Both the position numbers and the translations under genes were made by a program. From NCBI GenBank assembly GCA_031411575.1, contig JANOBJ010000265.1, positions 1 to 20,384 on the forward strand: DNA of 20,384 nt. The letters are read 5' to 3'. The notes beneath the pieces are model-generated. The model made no database searches. It was not told the DNA's origin and saw only the letters and a list, made by a program, of their open reading frames with translations. Below are positions 7,792-14,091 of this stretch, one piece after another. How positions within the stretch are numbered: the first letter of the stretch is position 1; each line of letters begins with the position of its first letter. The stretch is from JANOBJ01 sp031411575 (GTDB lineage Bacteria > Pseudomonadota > Gammaproteobacteria > Burkholderiales > Burkholderiaceae_C).

Positions 7792-8295
7792 TCAGCCGCG
7801 ATGGCCGTGATGGCCACCGTGCCCGCCGTCGCCGCCACGCGCGCCGCGCATCATGCGTTGGGTGCTGGTGTCAAACGTCTTTTGCTGCTCGGGGGTGAGC
7901 GTGGCGTAGAAGGCCTTGGTGGCGTCGGCGCGCTTGTCCATCGCGGCGTTGCGCTGGGTGCGCAGCTCGCGCATCTTGTCCAGGCGCTGCGGCGTGGTCA
8001 GCTTGTCGAACTCGGCACGGTCCGGGCGCTGGCCCATGGCCGTGGGCGTCATGGCGGTGGTGAAGGCCGTCCAGGCGCCTTCCTGGGCGGCCGTGATCTT
8101 GAGCTGGGCCTTGAGTTCGGCCTGGCGCTTGGCCCTGTGCTCCTTCATCTTGGCCGGGTCATGGCGCTCCATGCGCGCGGTAGGCGGCGGGCCGCCGGCT
8201 GCACCGGCTTGAGGTGCGGGTGCCTGCGCAATGGCGGCGGCACCGATCGAAGCCAGCAAGCCGGCCATCACGAGGTGTTTGCGAACGAATTTCAT
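7792..8295 (-). CDS. Spy/CpxP (LTXXQ-motif) family periplasmic protein
   Basis: This 167-residue protein has a signal peptide (MKFVRKHLVMAGLLASIG..., cleavage likely near AIAQA) and a helical mature part. It contains LKITAAQEGAWTAFTTAM and near the end ATLTPEQQKTFD, the two LTxxQ-type repeats that define the Spy/CpxP family. Members are ATP-independent periplasmic chaperones or metal-stress proteins. The tail is His/Gly-rich (GGDGGHGGHHGHRG), suggesting metal binding. The start is supported by AAAGGA nine bases before the ATG, and a clear terminator follows. It is divergent from a Met/His-rich secreted protein, which fits a shared envelope metal-stress role (inference). Confidence 0.85.
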   Translation of the reverse strand: MKFVRKHLVMAGLLASIGAAAIAQAPAPQAGAAGGPPPTARMERHDPAKMKEHRAKRQAELKAQLKITAAQEGAWTAFTTAMTPTAMGQRPDRAEFDKLTTPQRLDKMRELRTQRNAAMDKRADATKAFYATLTPEQQKTFDTSTQRMMRGARGGDGGHGGHHGHRG

Positions 8296-8699
8296 ACAGT
8301 CTTCCTTTCAAAGAAGGCCCGCCGCTACGGGGTCAGGTTGTCGCGGCAGGTTGAAGCGAAGTGTGGTCGCGGCATGTATCGCCACCATGGCGCGCGGGTG
8401 ATGGTTTGTAAAGCTGGAGGAGTGTGTTGAAGCCGCATTTCTGGGCTAAATAGGCTGCAAGTCCCCGTCAGATGGTCGTTTTGTGCTATTAAAATGCTAG
8501 CTGCAGTTGGCATGCTACCGCCATGACCAACCCCGCGCGAAGTGAGTCCGGGCGGCACGCCGAGTTCAAGCCGGGCGACACAAGTTTGCGCTGGATCAAA
8601 CTTTGGCGATGCAGCAGGCGCGACGATGAAACCAGCCTTGTGTCACGCCGCTCTGACCGCAGGTGAGGGGCTTCTTCACAAACTTTTTTGGGGACAGCG
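8296..8699. other. Divergent intergenic region with a repeat and a dyad
   Basis: These 404 bases separate the divergent Spy-like and Met/His-rich genes. They contain dispersed-repeat copy C (8448-8507) and a perfect 7-bp dyad, AAGTTTG (8582-8588) and CAAACTT (8597-8603), spaced by 8 bases, which could be an operator for the plus-strand gene. I found no convincing -35/-10 pair and no credible gene. Confidence 0.5.
8448..8507 (+). repeat. AT-rich palindromic dispersed repeat, copy C
   Basis: It begins AAATAGGCTGCAAGTCCC, continues CAGATGGTCGTTTTGTGCTATT and ends with a modified right arm GCTAGCTGCAG. It aligns without gaps to copies B and E from AAATAG to GCTAT; the right arm has diverged. Confidence 0.7.
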
Positions 8700-8990
8700 A
8701 TGGGTAAAACACGTTGGATGCTGGTGGCCGCTGCGGTGGCGGTTCCCCTGGCGGTGGGGGCCATGACGCATGGCGGCGCGGCGAGCGGCCACGGCGGCAT
8801 GGGTGACTGTATGAAGGCCGGCCATGCCGGTGATCACGACCAGAAGATGGCCCAGATGCACGGGCGCATGCAGGCGCAGATGCTGGGGATGCATGGCGGC
8901 ATGCACGGCGGCAGCCAGGGCCACGGCAAGCACGCCGGCGAAGTGGAAGCTGAGAAACCGGCGCCAGCTGGACCTGCACCGACCCGCTGA
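8700..8990 (+). CDS. Met/His-rich small secreted protein
   Basis: This 96-residue protein has a signal peptide (MGKTRWMLVAAAVAVPLAVG) followed by a mature part packed with Met, His and Gly: about 11 Met and 9 His in total, in units such as QMHGRMQAQMLGMHGGMHGG, plus a single Cys. The end is Ala/Pro-rich. Met/His-rich periplasmic peptides commonly bind copper or silver, so a metal-binding role is likely but unproven. The start is chosen for GGGGA seven bases before the ATG and the signal peptide. It is followed by a strong terminator and is divergent from the Spy-like gene. I recognise no named family. Confidence 0.72.
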   Translation: MGKTRWMLVAAAVAVPLAVGAMTHGGAASGHGGMGDCMKAGHAGDHDQKMAQMHGRMQAQMLGMHGGMHGGSQGHGKHAGEVEAEKPAPAGPAPTR

Positions 8991-9015
8991 TTCAAGGGGG
9001 GCAGGGAGGTGGGTA

Positions 9016-9047
9016 AGCCCCGGGGCGCAAGTCCCGGGGCTTTTTTT
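9016..9047 (+). terminator. Rho-independent terminator after the Met/His-rich gene
   Basis: A perfect 9-bp stem, AGCCCCGGG (9016-9024) with CCCGGGGCT (9033-9041), has an 8-base loop and is followed by a run of seven T (9041-9047). It terminates the plus-strand gene ending at 8990. Confidence 0.9.
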
Positions 9048-9084
9048 GTCGCCGCGCGGAAGTGCGCACGCGGTGCGGCCCGGC

Positions 9085-9190
9085 ATCGACCCTGAGCGAT
9101 CGTGCGGGGCGCGCGCCCGCCACCACGCTGTCGATCATCGGCACCTTGACGCCGGCCTGAATCGCGGCGGCGATGCCGGGGGCTTCGGGC
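9085..9190 (-). pseudogene. Possible remnant of an Asp/Glu racemase C-terminus
   Basis: On the minus strand this short stretch translates to PGIAAAIQAGVKVPMIDSVV followed by AGARPARSL. This resembles the C-terminal 'GVPVIDxVxAg...A..L' segment of Asp/Glu/hydantoin racemases. No start, N-terminal domain or catalytic cysteines are present nearby. It sits just past the end of the exosortase-linked operon. The similarity is short and from memory, so this is tentative. Confidence 0.3.
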
Positions 9191-9205
9191 TCGCGGTTAG
9201 CCGGG

Positions 9206-10477
9206 TCAGGGTGCGCCCTGCGGTACGCGCTTTGGCGCAGGCCACGCGGCATCGGCCAGTTGCTGTGCCAGTACCTCGTGCTGGCGGCGTGTCAGGGGTC
9301 GCAGGCCGTGCGCCACCCACTGGGCACGGGCCAGGTTGACGTGCCCAGTGTCGGCCCAGCGCCCGGCTTCCTGCGCGGGGTTGTGCAGCATGGCGGCCAG
9401 CCAGACGGTCTGCGCGGTGTCGAGCTCGTGTGCCCGCAGCCCAAAGTAGTGTTGCGCGGCGGCTTCGGCGCCGCACAGGCCATCGCCCCACGGGGCATGC
9501 GCCAGGTAGAGGCGCAGGATGCGCGCCTTGCCCAGCGTCTGCTCCATCTCTACCGCGTACAGCAGCTCCCGCAGCTTGCGCGCCGGGGTGCGCTCGCCGC
9601 CAGTGATGAGCAGCCGGGCGAGCTGTTGCGTCAGGGTGCTGGCGCCGCGCTCGATGTCACCGGCTCGCTGGTTGCGCTCGAAGGACGCGCCCAACTCCAC
9701 CAGGTCAAAACCGGTGTGCTCGAAGAAGCGTTGGTCCTCAGCCGCGATCACGGCGCGTGCCAGCGGGCTGTCGATGGCCAGCCGGCTCTTGCGCAGACCC
9801 GCGCCACAGGTGCTGCGCGCGCCCGCCAGCGCTCCCGTGCCCAGCCCGCGCACCGCAAAGCCTTCAATACGCGGCACCAGGGTGATGCTCCCGGACGGCA
9901 AGGCCAGCGTGGCGGTGAGCCCGAACAGGCCGTCGATCTCGGCGTGCGCCAGCTCCGGGATGAGGCCGGCAAACAGCGCATAGCCCTGGCTGATGGGGGT
10001 GGACGGAACATCGAGCTGCGCGCTCAGCCCGGTGTTGATCAAGGTGCCGCGCCAGACGCCCAGCACCCGGCCGGCCGCGGCCTCGCCTTCCAGCGTCGAC
10101 CCCTGGCGCCGGACCGACAGCTCGGCTTCGTCCAGCTGCAGGCTGCCCGCGCCCAGACCCTGAGCGGGCACGGTGCAGGGCGCGCAGCGCAGGGTCAGGG
10201 TGCGCGTGTCGGGCTGCCAGCGCAGGTGGACCGTGCCCAGGCGCGTGGTCGCGTGCCGGCCATCGAGCAGTGACGCCACCCGCGGCGCGGTGGCCAGCCG
10301 AATCAGCGAGGGCACGCCCAGTTGCACCGTGACGGGGCCGACGCGCCGGCTGGTCGCCCATTCGCCGGGCGCTGGTCTGAGCAGCGTCAATGCTATTAAA
10401 ATAATAGCTAACAATGACACACTGGCGCCGACCAGCGCGATAATACACCCTAAAAACACCTGTTTGACGGTTTTCAC
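9206..10477 (-). CDS. GT51-family peptidoglycan glycosyltransferase (monofunctional)
   Basis: This 423-residue protein has an N-terminal membrane helix (residues ~8-33), a beta-rich region of about 170 residues, and a C-terminal GT51 domain. Catalytic E247 lies in AAEDQRFFEHTGFD; then come ERGASTLTQQLARLL and RKLRELLYAVEMEQTLGKAR (second conserved Glu, E304), then GAEAAAQHYFG. No transpeptidase domain follows, so it is like a monofunctional MtgA-type lipid II polymerase with an extra periplasmic domain. The start is GTG 10477, because its GTG overlaps the upstream TGA as GTGA. Residues 20-32 of the membrane helix are encoded by dispersed-repeat copy D, with codons (TTA, ATA, TCA) otherwise rare in this DNA. 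It is the last gene of the exosortase operon. Confidence 0.85.
   Translation of the reverse strand: MKTVKQVFLGCIIALVGASVSLLAIILIALTLLRPAPGEWATSRRVGPVTVQLGVPSLIRLATAPRVASLLDGRHATTRLGTVHLRWQPDTRTLTLRCAPCTVPAQGLGAGSLQLDEAELSVRRQGSTLEGEAAAGRVLGVWRGTLINTGLSAQLDVPSTPISQGYALFAGLIPELAHAEIDGLFGLTATLALPSGSITLVPRIEGFAVRGLGTGALAGARSTCGAGLRKSRLAIDSPLARAVIAAEDQRFFEHTGFDLVELGASFERNQRAGDIERGASTLTQQLARLLITGGERTPARKLRELLYAVEMEQTLGKARILRLYLAHAPWGDGLCGAEAAAQHYFGLRAHELDTAQTVWLAAMLHNPAQEAGRWADTGHVNLARAQWVAHGLRPLTRRQHEVLAQQLADAAWPAPKRVPQGAP
10384..10419 (-). repeat. AT-rich palindromic dispersed repeat, copy D, inside a coding region
   Basis: Read on the minus strand it is TGTCATTGTTAGCTATT followed by AATAGCATTGACGCT, almost the same as TGGTCATTGTTTGCTAT...AATAGCGTTGACG in copy B. 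The GCTATT/AATAGC palindrome spans 10392-10408. It lies in frame in the glycosyltransferase gene and encodes the hydrophobic run VSLLAIILIALTL. Confidence 0.75.
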
Positions 10478-11025
10478 AGCGGCCTCGCCACGGTCACGGC
10501 CCGCCACGGCCCGCGCGACTGCCCGGAGACGGCCGCCCAGTACCAGGCCGAGGTGTCGGTGAAGGTCTGGCCCTGCGCGTCTTCGATGCGTTCACACACC
10601 CGCACGCGCCGACCCGCTCGCTCGGCCTCAAAGCAGCGCCACGGCGACTGCCCCACCGCCGCCTGCAGATGCTCACCCTGTACCCGGTAGCCGAGGCCCC
10701 GGTAGCAATCGGTGGCCGGGTGCAACATGCGCGTCGGTTGGCGCACGGTGCGCAGCACCAGCACCTGCTGGCCGTCGGTCAGCCGCGCCACGGTGCCGGG
10801 AAACTGGCGTGCGAAACGCGTCTCGACCTCGCTCAGCGCGAGCGGGCGCAGCGGTTCGCCGTTCCACTGCGCCGGCAGTTCGGCGCTGATCGTCGGCACG
10901 GCGCTGGCGACAGCGGACGGGCGGAGCGCGTGGGCCACGCTCCAGAGCGCACACGCGGGCAGCAGCACCGCGCACAGCGCCTTGAACAGCACCCGGTTGG
11001 CAAAGTGGTTGGCCAGCAGGCTCAT
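10474..11025 (-). CDS. EpsI-like exosortase-associated protein
   Basis: This 183-residue protein has an N-terminal membrane anchor (residues ~12-32) and a periplasmic domain. It carries HPATDCYRGLGYRV at 102-115, a later SPWRCFEAERAG, then RVRVCERIED, and ends with WYWAAVSGQSRGPW. The H-P-x-x-C-Y/F-x-G-x-G-(Y/W) pattern resembles the conserved motif of EpsI/DUF3485 proteins ('HsPe.C.pg.GW'), which accompany or are fused to exosortases. Position right after the exosortase, with a 4-bp ATGA overlap (11022-11025), strongly supports that link. Its own TGA overlaps the next gene's GTG. Sequence similarity alone is modest, so family membership rests partly on context. It may aid maturation of the sorted protein. 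Confidence 0.65.
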   Translation of the reverse strand: MSLLANHFANRVLFKALCAVLLPACALWSVAHALRPSAVASAVPTISAELPAQWNGEPLRPLALSEVETRFARQFPGTVARLTDGQQVLVLRTVRQPTRMLHPATDCYRGLGYRVQGEHLQAAVGQSPWRCFEAERAGRRVRVCERIEDAQGQTFTDTSAWYWAAVSGQSRGPWRAVTVARPL

Positions 11026-11861
11026 GACAGCCTCCGTTCGCGGGCCATGAACGATGCGACGCCCGCGCACACGGCGGCCAGCACCACCAGCCCCACCGCC
11101 TCATGCGCCCAGCCCCGCAGCGGCGTGCCCGACGCTTCGGCTGCGACCAGCATCGTGTTGCGCAGCACATTGCCGGTCAGCACCAGCAAGCCGACCGCAG
11201 GCAGGCGCGACAGGAACGCGCGGTTGCTGCGCCCGTGGTACAGCGCGACGACGCAGGCCGTGAAGTAGCCCAGCCACACCATCTGCACGCCCGAGCACGG
11301 CGCGTCCACGATCACCAGCTGGCCGTTGACCATCAGGCTGCTGCCCGCGCGCGCCACCTCGTGCGAACCCGACAGCAGCCAGCGGCTGGCCTCGGCTGTG
11401 ACCACACGCAACGGGTAGCCGGCATAGAACTGCAGCGACGCGAGCAAGGGCAGCGCCAGCACCGACAGGCCCACCACCGGCGCCGCCGCCACCCGAGCCG
11501 GCAAAAAGGCCGCCAGCCCCGCCGCGAGTGCCAGCAGCGCGAGCAGCGAATTCGCCAGCGGGGGCAGCGCGCCGCGCGTGGTCGTGGCCGCCACAGCCCC
11601 AGCCAGCGCGAGCGCGAGCCAGCCCAGGCGCGGCGCCGCGCGCAGCCCCCGGCGGTGCGGCCACACCAGCACGGCCAGCGCGGCCAGCGCCAGCAGGCCG
11701 AGCGGGTCGTCCGAGCCATCGACCATGCGCTGGCCCATCCACCACCAGGTGGGCCACAGGGCCGCGGCGAGCAGCGCCAGCCAGAACGCTTCGGGGGCGG
11801 TGTCCGCGCGGATGCCCAGTCGCAGCATGGCGGGCACTTTGAGGATGCGGGGCAGTGCCAT
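11022..11861 (-). CDS. Exosortase (PEP-CTERM processing transpeptidase-like enzyme)
   Basis: This 279-residue polytopic membrane protein has about eight hydrophobic segments. The exosortase catalytic set is present in order: C189 in VDAPCSGVQMVWLGYF, R234 in LTGNVLRNTMLV and H253 in GWAHEAVGLVV. Exosortases cleave and likely transfer proteins with a C-terminal PEP motif, transmembrane helix and basic cluster. The only visible substrate is the VIT/VWA protein directly upstream, two bases away (stop 11864, ATG 11861), with the EpsI-like gene overlapping downstream. No exopolysaccharide genes are near, unlike the EpsH/XrtA type. I cannot assign the subtype (XrtN, XrtQ and similar) from sequence alone. 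Confidence 0.88.
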   Translation of the reverse strand: MALPRILKVPAMLRLGIRADTAPEAFWLALLAAALWPTWWWMGQRMVDGSDDPLGLLALAALAVLVWPHRRGLRAAPRLGWLALALAGAVAATTTRGALPPLANSLLALLALAAGLAAFLPARVAAAPVVGLSVLALPLLASLQFYAGYPLRVVTAEASRWLLSGSHEVARAGSSLMVNGQLVIVDAPCSGVQMVWLGYFTACVVALYHGRSNRAFLSRLPAVGLLVLTGNVLRNTMLVAAEASGTPLRGWAHEAVGLVVLAAVCAGVASFMARERRLS

Positions 11862-11863
11862 GG

Positions 11864-13939
11864 TCAGGCCGTGAAACGCTGTGGGCGGTTGCGGCGCGCG
11901 CGGCGGGCCAGCAAGGCCAGCACCGACAGCAGCACCATCATCGCGCCCCAGGTGGCGGGCTCGGGCGTGCTGGGCACTTCGGCGCCGACCGCAAGGTTGC
12001 TCACGCCTTCAGGCAGCGGGGAGGGTTGGTTCACGGTGGCTGCGTCCTGCGGCGCCGGGTTGCGCACCACCTGGTCCACCGCGATGAAGCTGGTGTAGGC
12101 GGTCAGCAGGCTGTATTTCAGGCCGAGGTCGGTGATCTGGCGGCTGAACGCGTCGCCGCCTTCCAGCGATTCCTGGTCGGACAGGCTGGCGATGCGGTGG
12201 CGCGCCCACAGGTGGCGCAGCGCAGCGGATTGGCCCGGGCCGGCCACGATGGGCAGGCTCTGGCGGAACGGGCCGGCTGGTGTCTGGCCTTCGATGACGA
12301 GCGCGCCCTTGGGATCGCCGCGCCATTTGCCGAACACGATCACCGGGCGCTCACCCAGCAGGTCGGGCAGCTGCTGCGGCTGCACGTCGTACACCTCCAG
12401 CCCTTCAAAGCGTGCCTTGACGCTGGTCAGCACGGGCGACTCGATCATCTGGCGGAATTTGGCGGCCTGCGCCCGGGCTTCAGACGGTTGCGTGATGATG
12501 AATGGCTCGCCCATGCCGGCGCGCGCGAGCCCTTCCATCAGGTGGCGGTTGACGGACGAGCCAATGCCGAACGCGAACACATTGGCTTTCGACAGGTTTT
12601 TGCGCACCAGGTCGAACGCCTCGCGCTCCACCGTCACGTAGCCGTCGGTCACCACCACCACCGTGCGTGACACGTCGGCGGCCTTGGGTTCGGCGTAGAC
12701 GCGGCGCAGCGCGGGCATCAGCTCGGTGCTGGCGCCGCCGCCCATCTGCTGGATGGTGCGGATCGCCTGCTCGATGTTGGCGGGCGTGGCCGGCACCGAC
12801 GCCGGGCTCAGAAAGCGGTTGCTGCCCGAAAACAGCAGCACATTGAACGTGTCGCTGGGGCGCAGGCCGCCGATCAGTTCGCGCAGCAGCGTCTTGGCCG
12901 TGTCCAGCGGGAAACCGTGCATCGAACCTGAAATGTCCACCACGAAGATGTAGTCGCGCGGCGAGATGGCTGCGGCGGGCACCGACTTGGGCGGCTCGAC
13001 CATGGCGAGGAAGAAGTTCTCATCGCTGCCGCGGTAGAGCATCACGCCTGACTCGATGCGGTCGCCGGCCAGGCGGTAGTCGAGGATGAAGTCGCGGTTG
13101 TTGGCGGCCCGCGCGCCGTCTTTCAGGCTCACCAGGGCAGTGCCGCCTTCTTGCCTGTAGCTGTTGATGTCGTGCGACGCAGAGCGCACTTCCTTGATGC
13201 CGATCGGCGAGGTCAGCGCGACACGGATGTCAAACGCGGCCGGCGACGCCTGGCCTGCGCGCAACACCGGCTGGCCGACCCAGGGCGCCTGCGCCTGCGA
13301 CGACTGCGGGCTGTTGTAGCGCGGCCCGACCACAGTGGGAAACACAAACTGGTAGTTGCCGGCGCTGGGCACCAGCAGCTCGGTGTAACGCAGCTCGACC
13401 TTCACGTCGTCGCCCGGCAGGATGTTGGCCACGTTTATCTGGAACACGTTGGGCAGGTGCTGCTCCAGCAGGGCGGCGGTCTTGCCCTCTTTCTTGGCGC
13501 TGTCGTACTCGATGCGGGCTTGCTGCTTCTCGCGGATCTTGGCCGTGATGAGCCGGTCAGCCAGGCGCACGCTCATGCCGTGCACGGCCGCCTGGGTGGA
13601 GCCCGGAAACACGTATTTCGCCTCAATGGCGCGCTGGCCCTCATTGCGGTAGTGCTGCGTGACGGTGACGTCGGCGATCACCCCCGAGATGCGCACATCG
13701 ACCTGGGTGGACTTGAGCGGCAACTGGTCCACCGGCGGGTCGTCGCTCTTGACGAAGAAGTACGGGCTTTCGGTCTTCAGCCGCGGCGCATCGCGGTCCT
13801 GCGCGGCGGCAGGTTGGCTGACCAGCGCCACGAAAGCCGCCGCGGCGAGGCTAGTGGTGGCCAGCCAGAGCCAGCGCGCTGCCCAGGGCGGGGACGACGC
13901 GGGGCGGGAAACGGGGGCCGAATCGGCGGTGAGCGCCAT
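11864..13939 (-). CDS. VIT/VWA domain protein with PEP-CTERM sorting tail
   Basis: This 691-residue protein has a long signal peptide (residues ~20-46, ending QPAAAQ). A VIT domain (about 75-205) carries VDVRISGVIADVTVTQHYRN and EAKYVFPGSTQAAVHGMSV. A von Willebrand A domain (about 328-500) has an intact MIDAS: DISGSM at 335-340, GGASTELMPAL and TDGY. The C-terminus is a PEP-CTERM tail: S-T-P-E-P (657-661), a helix at 663-678, then RRARR. The same domain plan is known in inter-alpha-trypsin-inhibitor-like proteins and in the 'marine proteobacterial sortase target' proteins. It is the evident substrate of the adjacent exosortase and is probably exported and surface-anchored. The start at ATG 13939 has GGAGA eight bases upstream. 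A Cre tag lies 93 bases before it. Confidence 0.9.
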   Translation of the reverse strand: MALTADSAPVSRPASSPPWAARWLWLATTSLAAAAFVALVSQPAAAQDRDAPRLKTESPYFFVKSDDPPVDQLPLKSTQVDVRISGVIADVTVTQHYRNEGQRAIEAKYVFPGSTQAAVHGMSVRLADRLITAKIREKQQARIEYDSAKKEGKTAALLEQHLPNVFQINVANILPGDDVKVELRYTELLVPSAGNYQFVFPTVVGPRYNSPQSSQAQAPWVGQPVLRAGQASPAAFDIRVALTSPIGIKEVRSASHDINSYRQEGGTALVSLKDGARAANNRDFILDYRLAGDRIESGVMLYRGSDENFFLAMVEPPKSVPAAAISPRDYIFVVDISGSMHGFPLDTAKTLLRELIGGLRPSDTFNVLLFSGSNRFLSPASVPATPANIEQAIRTIQQMGGGASTELMPALRRVYAEPKAADVSRTVVVVTDGYVTVEREAFDLVRKNLSKANVFAFGIGSSVNRHLMEGLARAGMGEPFIITQPSEARAQAAKFRQMIESPVLTSVKARFEGLEVYDVQPQQLPDLLGERPVIVFGKWRGDPKGALVIEGQTPAGPFRQSLPIVAGPGQSAALRHLWARHRIASLSDQESLEGGDAFSRQITDLGLKYSLLTAYTSFIAVDQVVRNPAPQDAATVNQPSPLPEGVSNLAVGAEVPSTPEPATWGAMMVLLSVLALLARRARRNRPQRFTA

Positions 13940-14031
13940 GGTGTTTTCTCCAGAACCAGCGTGCGGGATTGCACGGTGTCCAGAGCATCGGGCGCGGCTG
14001 AGAAGCCTTGTTGAAGCGGAACCGGCGTTGT

Positions 14032-14069
14032 GTGAAGTCGGCGTGAAGTGGCGGTGTGCCGGCCGTGAA
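14032..14069 (-). promoter_or_regulatory. CreB-binding tag with phased half-sites upstream of the VIT/VWA gene
   Basis: The minus strand reads TTCACGCCGACTTCAC (14047-14032), an exact match to the TTCAC-N6-TTCAC tag bound by CreB in E. coli and by BlrA in Aeromonas. Further half-sites continue the 11-base register: GTGTG at 14054 (imperfect) and GTGAA at 14065 on the plus strand. The site lies in the 152-base gap between creC and the VIT/VWA gene, 93 bases from its ATG. This fits direct activation of the exosortase operon by CreB. Confidence 0.75.
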
Positions 14070-14091
14070 AAGCGCCGTGATGGCGCCCCGC

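Noticed and set aside
8680..8990. Met/His/Gly repeats as a CRISPR or tandem-repeat array
   Set aside because: The repetition is at the amino-acid level (MHGG units) within a signal-peptide protein, with no conserved DNA repeat and spacer pattern. No CRISPR was seen anywhere in the window.
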